Shown here: in pieces, positions 8,556-17,808 of the stretch | Layout: each line of letters begins with the position of its first letter | Numbering within the stretch: the first letter of the stretch is position 1 | Program-made: the position numbers and the translations under genes | Source of the DNA: Calditrichota bacterium | GTDB lineage: Bacteria > Zhuqueibacterota > Zhuqueibacteria > Zhuqueibacterales > Geothermadaptataceae | Direction of reading: 5' to 3' | NCBI GenBank assembly: GCA_008501765.1 | Contig: QQUE01000001.1 | Location: forward strand, 1 to 64,000 | Length of the DNA: 64,000 nt | The notes under the pieces: generated by a model | What the model saw: only the letters and a program-made list of their open reading frames with translations | What the model was told of the DNA's origin: nothing | The model's database searches: none

Positions 8556-9374
8556 TCACGGCTCGCTGTAAAGAACGGGTGTCTGTTCATTGGCGGCGGC
8601 ATGTCCCGGTTTCAATCCGGGGTAAAAAGCATTAAAGTCAATTTGTTGATTTGCGTTGCCGGGTTGGAGCAATTTTGTTCCTGCCGGATAATAAATGATC
8701 GTCATCACTTCACGTGTTTGCCCTGTCTTGTTCGCTGCAGCGCCGTGCAGTGTCAAGCCATTGTGAAATGTTGCATCGCCCGCCCGCATTTCCCCGGAGG
8801 GACAAATGCGAAAATCATGATTTTTGATGTAATCTTTAAAATACGAGTCCGATTCATCCGAGATCGGGATGTCTTTTAATCGACCATTTTTGTGGGAGCC
8901 ACTGGCAAAATCCATCGAACCCATCGAAGCGGATACGTCGACCAGCGGCATCCATAAAGTGAGGCTCTGGCTTGTGTCAAGCGGCCAGTAAAATTGATCC
9001 TGATGCCAGGGCGTGAGTCCGCCAAACCCCTCTTTAAACAGAGCCTGATCGTGATAAAGTTGAATGGCATTTGCACCTGCAAGCCGGGCTGCGATCTGGG
9101 CAAATCGACGCGCAAAAACAAACTTTTTCACGGCTTCGTTGCGTTTCCAGAGATTGCCAATTTGCAGAAAGGCTTTGCCATACGTATCACGTTCGCTCAA
9201 ATCTTTTTGCTTTTTCGCGTGTTGAGCGACGACAGCCGCAATGTGAGAGCGAAACGCCGCGATTTCAGCTTTTGAGCAGACATTTCGCAAAAGGATGTGC
9301 CCGTCTCGTTGATACTGCGAAATCTGATCGTGCGTCAATTTATATTCTGAATTAAGCTCAGGTAATTTTAGCAT
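8556..9374 (-). CDS. phytanoyl-CoA dioxygenase (PhyH) family protein
   Basis: This 272-residue protein is a member of the Fe(II)/2-oxoglutarate-dependent PhyH family. The facial triad is visible: H124 and D126 in WHQD, and the distal H210 in TLHGA. R221, in a TREVMTI context, fits the 2-oxoglutarate carboxylate ligand. The N-terminal YQRDGHILLRNV segment is typical of the family. Members hydroxylate lipids, osmolytes or secondary metabolites; the substrate here cannot be told. It lies at the 3' end of a co-oriented run that includes DUF72 and aldo/keto reductase genes, with a 45-nt gap upstream. It is cytoplasmic, with no signal peptide. Confidence 0.9.
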   Translation of the reverse strand: MLKLPELNSEYKLTHDQISQYQRDGHILLRNVCSKAEIAAFRSHIAAVVAQHAKKQKDLSERDTYGKAFLQIGNLWKRNEAVKKFVFARRFAQIAARLAGANAIQLYHDQALFKEGFGGLTPWHQDQFYWPLDTSQSLTLWMPLVDVSASMGSMDFASGSHKNGRLKDIPISDESDSYFKDYIKNHDFRICPSGEMRAGDATFHNGLTLHGAAANKTGQTREVMTIIYYPAGTKLLQPGNANQQIDFNAFYPGLKPGHAAANEQTPVLYSEP

Positions 9375-9419
9375 TTTTGCGCTCTCCCGACCGATGTAGC
9401 GTTCTGCCTCTCAAAACAA

Positions 9420-10286
9420 TCAAGACAATCGGCTTAAAATTTTATCTATTGTTTTCGGCGCCGAACCCTCATAATGGTTGTTGACATGAAAAACAATTTC
9501 GACTTTATTTTCCATTAATTCTTTGACAATTTCAATAATTTTAACGAGTTCATCATCTTTCGGCGCAACTATTTTATCCCATTTATTACCGGTCGTTTTT
9601 TCGATTTCTTTCCTGTTGGGCCCGTGCAGTCGGATTACGGTCGAATCGGTTAAATACGATTTAAATTTCTCATAAATTCCGATGATCGATGGCATGAAAT
9701 ATCCCTGCAAAAAGACATGCGAAAGTTGATTTTGCAGTAAAAAATCGAAATAATTTTTATTCAGATAATTAGGATTCCTCGTCTCGATGGCATAATGAAA
9801 TCCGGTGGGCGCGTTTGCCAAAAACTCCTGCAACTTATCGAAAAAAATCTGCTGGGCGGGCATTTTTTGTTTATTTAAATATTCAAATTGAAAAATGAGC
9901 GGGCCCAACTTGTGCTCAAGCGGAGTGAGGTTTTGTAAAAATCGCTCAAATAGATCGTTCGACATAAAATGAGGATTTTCAACCAGTTCAGATTTCTTGT
10001 CGTGATTATAATAGTGTGTTAAGGTAATGCTGTTTGGCACTTTGATGGTGAAGCGGAAATCGTCGGGCACGGCGGCTGCATAGGTGGCCGCAACGCCAGG
10101 ATCGGGCAATTTTATCGGACTATTGGGGAATAGCGACCAAAACCACTGATCAACTTCGACAATTGGATAATGCGCTGCGTATTCGTGCAGGTAATTGCCA
10201 CGAATCATTTCCGAATAAATTAGACCAACCCAGGAATCGTATTTCCAGCTGCATGTGCCAATTTTAAAAAGTTTATCATCACTCAT
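9420..10286 (-). CDS. DUF72 family protein (YecE-like)
   Basis: The N-terminus KIGTCSWKYDSWVGLIYS and the VEVDQWFWSLFP strand are hallmarks of DUF72, a TIM-barrel family related to YecE. The family also shows FRFTIKVPNSITL and a later FHYAIETRNPNYL strand, both present here. The biochemical role of the family is unsettled. I start at the ATG at 10286 (MSDDKLFKIG) rather than a TTG seven codons earlier, because family members begin close to the first strand; the ribosome-binding site is poor for both. It sits between the aldo/keto reductase and PhyH genes in one orientation. Confidence 0.88.
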   Translation of the reverse strand: MSDDKLFKIGTCSWKYDSWVGLIYSEMIRGNYLHEYAAHYPIVEVDQWFWSLFPNSPIKLPDPGVAATYAAAVPDDFRFTIKVPNSITLTHYYNHDKKSELVENPHFMSNDLFERFLQNLTPLEHKLGPLIFQFEYLNKQKMPAQQIFFDKLQEFLANAPTGFHYAIETRNPNYLNKNYFDFLLQNQLSHVFLQGYFMPSIIGIYEKFKSYLTDSTVIRLHGPNRKEIEKTTGNKWDKIVAPKDDELVKIIEIVKELMENKVEIVFHVNNHYEGSAPKTIDKILSRLS

Positions 10287-10352
10287 TTTTGCCGCATCCG
10301 CGTTCAATTTCTGAATAGAGTATTTTAAGAATACCCACGTATTGTAAAATAG

Positions 10353-11264
10353 CTACGGCACCCCGTGGCCTTTGGAAGCAACCCAGATGCGAAACCATTG
10401 TTGTTGATTCAACTCCAGAGAACAAGCATTGGCAGCACTTTTAATCCGTGAAATTTTACCCGATCCCAAAACGGGCTGAATTTTTGCCGGGTGCTTGAGT
10501 AGCCAGGCGATGGCAACCTGATCGATGCCTGTGGCGCCAATTTCCTGAGCGATCTTTTCACATTCTGCACGTACGCGCTGCGCTTGGGCCTCTGTTCCGG
10601 TGAACAGCCCACCACGTGCGAAAGGCGACCAGGCCTGCGGGACTATTCGATGCTGCTGGCACTGGTCCAAAGTGCCGTCGTGCATAACATTAAATTCCAG
10701 TGGCGAAATCTCAACCTGATTGGTAATCAGTGGGAAATCGAGTCTGGATTGCAAAAGATCGAACTGCCAGGGCGCAAAATTCGAAACGCCGAAATGCAGA
10801 ACTTTACCATCCTTCTTCAGTTGCGAAAATGCAGCGGATACCGCATCCGCATCAAAAAGCGGATCGGGGCGGTGAATGAGCAATAAATCGATAAAATCGG
10901 TACCAAAGTTTTGCAGTGATTTTTCCGCTGTTTCGATGATGACTTCGCGGCGTGTATCGTAGTGGCCAAGCTCGTTTTGCGGTTTTGCCTCACACATAGT
11001 TTCGATTCCACACTTGGTGATAATTTGAATCCGGGCCCGTAAATCCGGAGCATGCCGTAGCGCGGCCCCGAAGGCTTTTTCGCATTGGTATCCCCCGTAA
11101 ATGGAGGCGTGATCCGTGGTCGTAATTCCCAACTCCAATGCCTGTTCGACAAAATCGACAATTTGTGCTGGTGTATAATTCCATTCCATCAAGCGCCAGA
11201 AACCGATGGCGAGACGCGACATTTCCGGGCCATTGGGCGTCATTTTTATTTGCTGAACGTGCAT
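10353..11264 (-). CDS. aldo/keto reductase (YdhF-like)
   Basis: This 303-residue NADPH-dependent oxidoreductase has a TIM barrel. The catalytic tetrad is visible: Asp and Tyr in TTDHASIYG, Lys in ITKCGIE, and His in LLLIHRPDP. The cofactor phosphate-binding end reads QPVLGSGKISRI. Overall it most resembles the YdhF (AKR11-like) group. Substrates of the group are broad carbonyl compounds. An 82-nt gap separates it from the beta-lactamase-like gene upstream, and 66 nt from DUF72 downstream, so co-transcription is possible. Confidence 0.92.
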   Translation of the reverse strand: MHVQQIKMTPNGPEMSRLAIGFWRLMEWNYTPAQIVDFVEQALELGITTTDHASIYGGYQCEKAFGAALRHAPDLRARIQIITKCGIETMCEAKPQNELGHYDTRREVIIETAEKSLQNFGTDFIDLLLIHRPDPLFDADAVSAAFSQLKKDGKVLHFGVSNFAPWQFDLLQSRLDFPLITNQVEISPLEFNVMHDGTLDQCQQHRIVPQAWSPFARGGLFTGTEAQAQRVRAECEKIAQEIGATGIDQVAIAWLLKHPAKIQPVLGSGKISRIKSAANACSLELNQQQWFRIWVASKGHGVP

Positions 11265-11346
11265 TATGTTCCTTCCAGATTTTTATATTTCAAAGTTAAA
11301 ATTGCAAAGTGATTTGGGTTACTCTACGAAAATCTATCGAAGCGGA

Positions 11347-12147
11347 CTATTCCGGTAACAATCCCCGGGCTTGCAAAACTTTCCGTGCGATTCCAGCACG
11401 TGCTTTGGCCTCATCATTTTTGTAGATGTCGATATTTAAGGCAAACAGGTACACTTCATCCTGTTTTTCGAGATAGCCGACATACCAGCCGATCTCCGAC
11501 TTCCCCTGTCCACCCCAGCCTGTTTTGGCGCGCAAAACATAGTCCTGCCCGCGCTCAACGACGAGAATTTCTTTTACTTTTTTAAAGTTTTCCGAAGAAA
11601 ATGGCAAGTCCTCTTGATAAAATTTCTTCAGAAAACTTATCTGCTCGATTGCGCTGATTCTCAGGTCGCCCCGCAGCCAAAATGAATCCAGTTCGCCGCC
11701 GATATTTTTGTTGCCATAGGCTGATTTATCCACAAAATGCTGCATTTTTTCGGCGCCAATCCGGCGCGCCAATTCCTGATAAAACCACACGGCTGACACT
11801 TTGATGGCTGAGCTCAAATTGTGGTCTCGATTCCATTGCTCGATGCTGCGCACTGTTCCGTCCCATTTGATGATTTCATTCGTGTCAGAAATAGCGCCGC
11901 TTTCCAGGGCGATGAGAGAGTTGAGTATTTTAAATGTTGATGCGGGGATATAGGGCTGTGTGCTTCGTTTTTCATTGTAAATTTGCATTTTTCCCGAATA
12001 CAATTCCTGTAAAACAAATGTGCCGGTGACACCAGATTCATCGAAAATTGCTGCAAAATCAACAGATTGCGAGTCTGTGGTACACTTTACGAGTGTTGAA
12101 AATATCAGAACGGTTTGAAAAAGTTGTCTAATGAGTTGATGTCTCAA
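11347..12147 (-). CDS. class D beta-lactamase-like (OXA family) protein
   Basis: All class D motifs are present, numbered from the TTG start: the serine nucleophile in STFK (70-73), SAV (118-120), YGN (144-146) and KTG (208-210). The WFYQE segment after SAV and a GWYVGY strand match active enzymes and the BlaR-like sensor fold. The length of 266 residues is typical. I start at TTG 12147, preceded by AGAGGGA eight nt upstream. A longer frame would run 71 codons into the Mut7-C gene without family resemblance. The N-terminus (RQLFQTVLIFSTLV) is a signal peptide; a cysteine follows, but K at -1 makes a lipobox doubtful. It overlaps the upstream gene by 20 nt. Confidence 0.9.
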   Translation of the reverse strand: MRHQLIRQLFQTVLIFSTLVKCTTDSQSVDFAAIFDESGVTGTFVLQELYSGKMQIYNEKRSTQPYIPASTFKILNSLIALESGAISDTNEIIKWDGTVRSIEQWNRDHNLSSAIKVSAVWFYQELARRIGAEKMQHFVDKSAYGNKNIGGELDSFWLRGDLRISAIEQISFLKKFYQEDLPFSSENFKKVKEILVVERGQDYVLRAKTGWGGQGKSEIGWYVGYLEKQDEVYLFALNIDIYKNDEAKARAGIARKVLQARGLLPE

Positions 12148-12895
12148 TTTTAAATTCCCTCTGCAGTTTTTTTTGTAGTTTTTGAAAGTGCGATCCCTTC
12201 CAGTAAATTCGGTCACAGGAAACGCATTGAAAAAAATCATTGAAATAACGAATAGTTTTTGGCTGAAGTCGGTGTAGAATGGATTGCTTTGGCACGGGCT
12301 GTATTCTCCCATTGCAGGCCGTGCAGCGATGAAATGGTTGCACCGAGGCGTGCAGATCAAACCGGTTTAAAACTTCCTCAACCTGTTGCAAAGCGTCGGT
12401 TGAGCGCACCCAATATCCGTGCGTAACCTCTTTGGCGTAAAATACACGCCGGTCACGGGTGAGAATAATGCGATTCTCGGTCAAGGAAATTTGTACAATT
12501 TCCGGGTCATCAAAATCATTTTCATATTTGATATCAAAGCCGAGCAGACGCAGCATGCGGGCTAATTTCCCCAAGTGCACATCAAGCACAAAAGCCGGGC
12601 GCCGCAGTGGCTTTTCCCGCAAACGCACGATGGGGCTGATATCCAAACTTTCAAAAACAGGATAAACAGCGACGCGATCACCGTGCTGCAATTGATACTC
12701 AAAACCGACAGATTTACCATTGACGACAATCAGATCAACTTCGGTGTGCGGCACCCTTTGCGCTTCGATGGGATCTTTGATACCCGGATGACCATTAAAT
12801 TCAAAAACACACGTCTGCTTGCGTTTTTCCGGGGGTAAAAAATCATTAAGCTCCTCGTAGAAGCGAAAGTCTGCCTTGTATTCCCGTTTTTTCAT
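12128..12895 (-). CDS. Mut7-C RNase domain protein with N-terminal ubiquitin-like fold
   Basis: This 255-residue protein has three parts. A Mut7-C ubiquitin-like domain (about 1-95) contains HTEVDLIVVNGKSVGF, as in MoaD/ThiS-like folds. A PIN-type Mut7-C RNase domain begins FVLDVHLGKLARMLRLLGFD, with acidic residues also in ILTRDRR. A C-terminal zinc ribbon carries CTAC and CVSC. This is the standard architecture of a widespread bacterial family presumed to be RNases. It lies 8 nt after the sirtuin gene and overlaps the beta-lactamase-like gene, so these three form one transcript. The RNA target is unknown. Confidence 0.92.
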   Translation of the reverse strand: MKKREYKADFRFYEELNDFLPPEKRKQTCVFEFNGHPGIKDPIEAQRVPHTEVDLIVVNGKSVGFEYQLQHGDRVAVYPVFESLDISPIVRLREKPLRRPAFVLDVHLGKLARMLRLLGFDIKYENDFDDPEIVQISLTENRIILTRDRRVFYAKEVTHGYWVRSTDALQQVEEVLNRFDLHASVQPFHRCTACNGRIQPVPKQSILHRLQPKTIRYFNDFFQCVSCDRIYWKGSHFQKLQKKLQREFKIETSTH

Positions 12896-12903
12896 TGAGA
12901 AAT

Positions 12904-13662
12904 TTATAATCCCATTTCTACGGCCGCAGGCAGGAAATCAGCAACGTCGCCATCGATGCGCAGGCGCACTTGCTGCAGACCGTCGTGGTCTGTTGCGCCG
13001 CGATTGATAATAACATACGGAATCTGACGCCGGGTCGCAATAAGCGGCAGGCTCGCCGCGGGATGCACAGAAAGGGTCGAACCGAGCGCGATCACACAAT
13101 CACATCGTGAGGCGGCTTCACTGGCTTTTTGCAAATCTTCCTGCCGTAAACTTTGCCCGAAACTGATTGTGGCCGGTTTTAAAATGCCATTGCATTTGGC
13201 GCACATAGGTGGTTCGTTGGTTTTTTTGAAGAGCTCAAAGTGGGCATCCGGATTGGTAAATTCGTGGCAATTCATACATTCCACCAGGCGGTCGGTGCCA
13301 TGAATTTCAACCAATTTTTGCCGGGAACTTCCGGCAATAGCATGCAGGCCATCGACATTTTGTGTGACCAGCATCAGCATTTTACCGGCTTCTTCAATTT
13401 TTGCGACAGCATGATGAATTGAGTTGGGCTGCACGGTTTTGTAATTTTCCCAGCTTTCAAGCTTGAAATCCCAGTATTCAACGCGGGAATCGTCGGAATT
13501 CATAAAATCATCAAAATAGACAGGCTGTCGTGTTTTCCAGACACCCTGCGGACCGCGGTAGTCCGGTATGCCGCTGTTTGTTGAAATGCCGGCGCCGGTA
13601 AAAAACATAATTTTTTCTGCCTGCCGGAGAATTTCATTCAGTTCTTTTATTTGATTTTTCAT
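12904..13662 (-). CDS. cobB: NAD-dependent protein deacylase (sirtuin)
   Basis: This 252-residue Sir2-family enzyme has the NAD-binding GAGIS motif at 23-27, QNVDGLH at 101-107, the catalytic His at 121 (EIHG), and a complete zinc site (C129, C132, C154, C157). GSTLSVHP and VIINRG complete the Rossmann half. Sirtuins remove acyl groups from lysines using NAD+. The zinc-containing form and length suit the bacterial CobB class, although residues that decide deacetylase versus desuccinylase preference are not clear. It is the first gene of a tight three-gene unit with Mut7-C and the beta-lactamase-like gene. Confidence 0.95.
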   Translation of the reverse strand: MKNQIKELNEILRQAEKIMFFTGAGISTNSGIPDYRGPQGVWKTRQPVYFDDFMNSDDSRVEYWDFKLESWENYKTVQPNSIHHAVAKIEEAGKMLMLVTQNVDGLHAIAGSSRQKLVEIHGTDRLVECMNCHEFTNPDAHFELFKKTNEPPMCAKCNGILKPATISFGQSLRQEDLQKASEAASRCDCVIALGSTLSVHPAASLPLIATRRQIPYVIINRGATDHDGLQQVRLRIDGDVADFLPAAVEMGL

Positions 13663-13797
13663 AGGCTTTGGACGAATATGTTTGAGAGTGGGAGGGGCGT
13701 AACTGCCAACGTTTTTCTTGCGAAATGTTGTTTAAATAATAAATTAGCACATCAGCGTTAATACGCAAGAAAGATTTCGGAAGAGTTATACTTCGGC

Positions 13798-13845
13798 GTT
13801 TCGACAAGCTCAACGAGCAGCGGTCCCTGAGCCTGTTGAAGGGTG
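13798..13845. repeat. REP-like imperfect palindrome
   Basis: The arms TTCGACAAGCTCA and TGAGCCTGTTGAA pair with two mismatches around a short GC-rich loop. The sequence type (TTTCGACAAGCTCAACG ... TGAGCCTGTTGAAGG) is a commonly dispersed intergenic palindrome in bacteria. It lies in the 399-bp region before the TonB receptor; nothing else was recognised there. Confidence 0.65.
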
Positions 13846-14061
13846 ATTAGCCACATTTTTTAAAAACATTTCATTCGAAATTAGAACAACGGGAACACGA
13901 TTTAAATCTAAGCGTTTCTTTAGCACAAAGAAAATCTAATTTAACACGGAGAGCAATTCGCACATTTTGATACGGTAGATAATTGAGCACATTTTGCAAT
14001 CATGGCAATTTCAGTGACTTAGATTTCGTAGAAAAATATTCGTGAATTATAAGGTCAATCC

Positions 14062-16428
14062 GTGCGATTAACACTCATCCTTGCAATCATATCCAGCTTT
14101 TTGTACCCACTTGCTGCCCAGGATTCTCAGCGTATCCTCTCCGGAATAATTCTCGATATTTCCAGTGGCAAACCCATCACCGATGTCAATATTCTCACAA
14201 AAAAGCAACGCGTCGGCACGGCCAGCGATTCATCCGGCTCTTTTCAATTGCGCATTAATAGCAAAGAAGATGTCCTGCTCATCCGGCATATTGGCTATTT
14301 TCAAAAAACAATCGCCCTGGCCAGCGGTAGTAAAAATCGAGAAATTCGTATCCAGCTCGAGCCGAAAACTATCCAGATGCCGGAAGTTGGAGTACAGGCA
14401 GAACGAATCGAAAATGAACCGCAGACTTTTCGGCTCAGCGGCCGGTTTTTAAAAGAAATACCAGATTTTTCAGGCGAGAGCCTCGCAGCCGTCAAAACTT
14501 TTCCTGGTGTTTCTTCCAACAATGAAATGTCGAACCAGTTCAGCGTGCAAGGTGGCAGTCCCGATGAAAATCTTATTTTGTTGGAAGACGTCACCATCAG
14601 CCGTTCGCAGCGCATCCGTTCCAGCAGCCACGAAAATATCAGTCCCATCAACCGCATGCTGATGCACGATATGAGTTTTACCGCCGGCGCTTACCCGGCA
14701 CCGTACGGCGAACGCCTGAGTTCTGTGTTGGTCACGCGCTATCGAAAATCTGCGCCAAAAAAAATAACCGGCGAGGCGGAAATCGGTTTTTTGAATATTA
14801 GTGGCATGATTGCAGGGCAGCCTGACAGCAGTTTGTACTGGGCTGTTGCTGGCCGCTATGCCGACCGCAAAATGGTGTTGGGAACGCTGCAAACTGAAGG
14901 CGAACTTTTGCCGCGCGCCTATGATGCCCAGGCCGTAGTCAGTTATCGCCCATCTGCAAAAACACACCTGCTTTTGATGGCCATTCATGGGAAAAATCAG
15001 TTTGAATCGAAACCGGTTTCATTTGTGTCGCATGCAAATATTGGACTTTTTCAGTTCAATACTTACATCACCGACTACAGCGGTTATGAAAATTTTTCCC
15101 ACACACGCTCGATTGGTTCGGCAATTTTTAAAGCAAGGCTGGGGCAGAATTTTTACTTAAAACAGAGCTTGTCTCTGAGCATTTCTGAAGAAAAGGAAGA
15201 TGTCGACAAGCAGTTCGAAACCTCGGTTTTCCTGTTTTTGCCAACCATTGGATATGCCGAAGAACCGCAGATTGTAAATGATGGATTAGTTCGCCGGCTC
15301 GATATTTTGCAGCAACGGACGACGCAGACAAAAACACAGCTAACCTGGCAGATGAGTGATAGCGCTGCGCTGGAAAGCGGCATCGAATTTGAGCACAATC
15401 GCTTTTCTGATGATTTGGATGAATTTGAACAGGAGGGTGCTGCCCGCATTGCCGGCGCTGCCGCAGTCTCAGGCTACATTTTTGATTATTCCGCGAAATC
15501 AGAACTCACAACACAGACGGTCTCCGGTTTCGCCAGCTTGCGTTTGGCAACGGGAATTGTCGGCCTCGAAACCGGATTGCGGCTCAGTCATTATCAGCCT
15601 TCTGATGAGTTGATCATTAAACCACGAATCAGCGTGACGATTTCACCCTCAAGCTTGACGAAGTTCAATTTAGCTTATGGACGCTATTCCCAACCGGCAG
15701 GCTATCACGAGCGGCGAATGGAAAGCGGGCGTTTTTTGGAAAACGGTGCTGCGCAACGCGCCAGCCATGTCGTTGCCGGATTGCAGCATTTTTCGCGCAA
15801 AGGGACCGAGTACCAGGTGCAGTTATTTTATAAAGAACTTTCGAACGTAATCCCCTATAAAACAGACGATCTTTTCATTCGCTACCAACCGGAACTAAAT
15901 TCCACGGCTGAAATCTACGGCGCCAGTGCGTACTGGAAAGGGCAGGTGACGCAAAATATGACAAGCTGGTTCAGCTACACTTATCTTTTTGGCGAACAGG
16001 ATATCTCTGGAGAAGGCAAATCACGCCTGCCATTTGACCAGCGCCATACTTTTTCCTGCGTGATTCAGGATAATATGCCGCGCTTTCCCAACTCCAAAGC
16101 GCACGTACGGTTTTTATTGGGCAGCGGATATCCCTACACTTTTGAAGGGATTTTATACAATCCCGTCACCGGGCAGAAAGAAAAACTGACCGGGCAGCGC
16201 AACGCATTGGACCTGCCATTTTACCGCCGCGTCGATATTGGTTATAGCTATGATTTTGAACTGAAAAATGCCCGTCAAATGCGCGTGAGTTTCGATGTGT
16301 TTAATATTTTCGATTTCCGCAATATCCTCGGCTACGGCCTGATATCAAACAGCCTGGGACAGACAGAGATTTTTCGCTATAATTTGAGCAGACGGTTTTA
16401 CAGCGCGAAAGTGAATTTTGTGTTTTGA
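14062..16428 (+). CDS. TonB-dependent receptor with carboxypeptidase-like N-terminal domain
   Basis: This 788-residue outer-membrane protein starts at GTG with a signal peptide ending near PLAAQ. Residues of about 25-110 form a carboxypeptidase-regulatory-like beta-sandwich (ILSGIILDISSGKPITDVN ...). A plug domain of about 115-225 follows, with FSVQGGSPDENLILLEDVTI and AGAYPAPYGERLSSVL. The rest is a beta-barrel ending in an aromatic residue (KVNFVF). This architecture is standard for FCB-group importers. No TonB box or cognate lipoprotein gene (SusD-like) is adjacent, so the substrate is unknown. The ribosome-binding site is weak. Confidence 0.9.
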   Translation: MRLTLILAIISSFLYPLAAQDSQRILSGIILDISSGKPITDVNILTKKQRVGTASDSSGSFQLRINSKEDVLLIRHIGYFQKTIALASGSKNREIRIQLEPKTIQMPEVGVQAERIENEPQTFRLSGRFLKEIPDFSGESLAAVKTFPGVSSNNEMSNQFSVQGGSPDENLILLEDVTISRSQRIRSSSHENISPINRMLMHDMSFTAGAYPAPYGERLSSVLVTRYRKSAPKKITGEAEIGFLNISGMIAGQPDSSLYWAVAGRYADRKMVLGTLQTEGELLPRAYDAQAVVSYRPSAKTHLLLMAIHGKNQFESKPVSFVSHANIGLFQFNTYITDYSGYENFSHTRSIGSAIFKARLGQNFYLKQSLSLSISEEKEDVDKQFETSVFLFLPTIGYAEEPQIVNDGLVRRLDILQQRTTQTKTQLTWQMSDSAALESGIEFEHNRFSDDLDEFEQEGAARIAGAAAVSGYIFDYSAKSELTTQTVSGFASLRLATGIVGLETGLRLSHYQPSDELIIKPRISVTISPSSLTKFNLAYGRYSQPAGYHERRMESGRFLENGAAQRASHVVAGLQHFSRKGTEYQVQLFYKELSNVIPYKTDDLFIRYQPELNSTAEIYGASAYWKGQVTQNMTSWFSYTYLFGEQDISGEGKSRLPFDQRHTFSCVIQDNMPRFPNSKAHVRFLLGSGYPYTFEGILYNPVTGQKEKLTGQRNALDLPFYRRVDIGYSYDFELKNARQMRVSFDVFNIFDFRNILGYGLISNSLGQTEIFRYNLSRRFYSAKVNFVF

Positions 16429-16464
16429 AAGGAAATGTCTTGCGTAATTCGCAATTAAAACTAA

Positions 16465-16487
16465 CTTAGTCTATCAGGTAGACTAAG
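16465..16487 (+). promoter_or_regulatory. operator-like palindrome of the Phd/PIN toxin-antitoxin operon
   Basis: CTTAGTCTA (16465-16473) and TAGACTAAG (16479-16487) are perfect 9-bp inverted copies with a 5-bp spacer, 22 bp before the antitoxin ATG. There is no T-tract. A possible promoter (TTGCGT at about 16440, TAACTT at about 16462) would overlap it. Autoregulation by the antitoxin is expected for this class. Confidence 0.7.
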
Positions 16488-16509
16488 AAAATAAAGAGGT
16501 GATATTAGC

Positions 16510-16737
16510 ATGATTCAAGTAAATATCCATGAGGCCAAAACGCATCTTTCGAAACTCATTGCAAAAGTAACTGCAGGCGAAGAAATTATTATTGCCAAAG
16601 GCAATAAACCCGTCGCCCGGCTTGTTCATATTCCGGAGACAAAACCAAAACGGAGCCTGGGTTCGGCAAAAGGGCAAATTCATATCTCCAAAGATTTTGA
16701 TGAACCCCTGGATGAATTTAAGGAATATATAATTTGA
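16510..16737 (+). CDS. type II antitoxin, Phd/YefM family
   Basis: This 75-residue protein opens with the family signature MIQVNIHEAKTHLSKLI and the GEEIIIAKGNKPVARLV beta-hairpin of the DNA-binding Phd fold. A flexible C-terminal tail (HISKDFDEPLDEFKEYI) would wrap the toxin. An AAGAGGTG ribosome-binding site precedes the ATG. The stop overlaps the toxin start (TTGA), so the antitoxin is made first and the toxin by coupled initiation. The palindrome just upstream is the likely operator. Confidence 0.95.
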   Translation: MIQVNIHEAKTHLSKLIAKVTAGEEIIIAKGNKPVARLVHIPETKPKRSLGSAKGQIHISKDFDEPLDEFKEYII

Positions 16738-17120
16738 GATACTTATTGGACACGCATGCCTTATTATGGCTAATCGATGATTCTACCTTACTTGGAACAG
16801 CAGTCAAAGAAGTCTATTTGGATGAAGATAACATCATTTTTTTAAGCATGGCAAGCATTTGGGAAATAGCCATAAAAAAAAGTGGCAAGAAACTGCAAAT
16901 TCCGGGGAGCCTTTCCGAGTTTGTCACAAATCATGTCCGCGGCAATAAAATTGACCTTATGCCCATTGAACTCAACCATCTTTATCAATTGGAAAATTTG
17001 ATGTTCAATCATAAAGATCCGTTTGATCGATTAATCATATCACAGGCAATTGCTGAAAACATACCTGTTTTAAGCAAAGATAAGGCTTTTGATGATTATC
17101 CGGTTGAGAGAGTTTGGTGA
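16734..17120 (+). CDS. type II toxin, PIN domain (VapC-like)
   Basis: This 128-residue PIN-domain RNase starts at a TTG within the antitoxin stop. Acidic residues expected for Mg2+ coordination are visible in LLDTHALLW (D6), in the SIWEIAIK helix (E), and in HKDPFDRLI (D). It belongs to the Sll0205-like PIN subgroup that pairs with Phd-type antitoxins, rather than to classical VapB/VapC. Such toxins cleave tRNA or rRNA; the target here is unknown. The non-ATG start should keep toxin synthesis below that of antitoxin. Confidence 0.94.
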   Translation: MRYLLDTHALLWLIDDSTLLGTAVKEVYLDEDNIIFLSMASIWEIAIKKSGKKLQIPGSLSEFVTNHVRGNKIDLMPIELNHLYQLENLMFNHKDPFDRLIISQAIAENIPVLSKDKAFDDYPVERVW

Positions 17121-17808
17121 GAATTTTTAATTATGCTATTGAAAATGGGCATATAATAATCTGATTAATTCTCGCAACAAGGCTCTCGACCGCAGCGCAT
17201 TATGCATCCCAAAATGATGCAACAAAGATGGGCGACATACATCAAAATCCGGTTCAACGTGGGAATGTGGAAGTGCCGCGCACTTCTGAAGTGCGCGGCA
17301 CTTAGTAACGGTAAATCTTAATAACTCGTTGCACCTCTTACTCCAGTGCCCGGAATTACAAAGGCGAACCGGGATTGCTTGATGTGTTAGTGTGCCGGGA
17401 AGCATAATGAAATGAGACATCATCGGAGAACATTTTCACCTACCTTCCAAAAGTAAACAAAGCCTCCTCTCTTTCCATAAATTACATATAAATTGATTAT
17501 CCGGATAATTCGCTTGGATGCATTCTAATTATTAGCTATAATGATTGTTATTAAAATGATTTATATTTTCTAATGGTTGGCAGTTTATCATACCACAGTA
17601 TTGCACTTCAATCTTTATTTTTTTTCTGATACTTCTCCAGTCATTTCATCGATTTAATTATCTTTCTGCTGTTTTGAGTACCATGAAAATTATTTTTAGA
17701 GTATATCAAAAAAATAAAATGCTTGCTAAATGGAATATCCATTAACGGGATGTTAAACATTAATTTATGTAGAGAACAATATTTAAAACCAAATGAAAGG
17801 TTCAAATC
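17121..17808. other. intergenic region with perfect palindrome
   Basis: Beyond the palindrome at 17272-17304, the region holds a 21-bp stretch (17366-17386) that recurs with one mismatch at 18884-18904. The last 350 bp are strongly AT-rich. No gene is supported here. Confidence 0.5.
17272..17304. repeat. perfect 16-bp-arm palindrome
   Basis: AAGTGCCGCGCACTTC (17272-17287) and its exact inverse (17289-17304) are separated by one base. There is no T-tract, so it does not look like a terminator. It lies between the toxin gene and the MddA-like gene. Confidence 0.85.

Noticed and set aside
12148-12360. N-terminal extension of the class D beta-lactamase-like protein
   Set aside because: It lies inside the Mut7-C gene, has no family similarity, and a TTG start with a good ribosome-binding site exists at 12147.
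17136-17423. 95-codon minus-strand gene
   Set aside because: It spans the perfect palindrome and a repeated stretch and shows no domain or ribosome-binding site.
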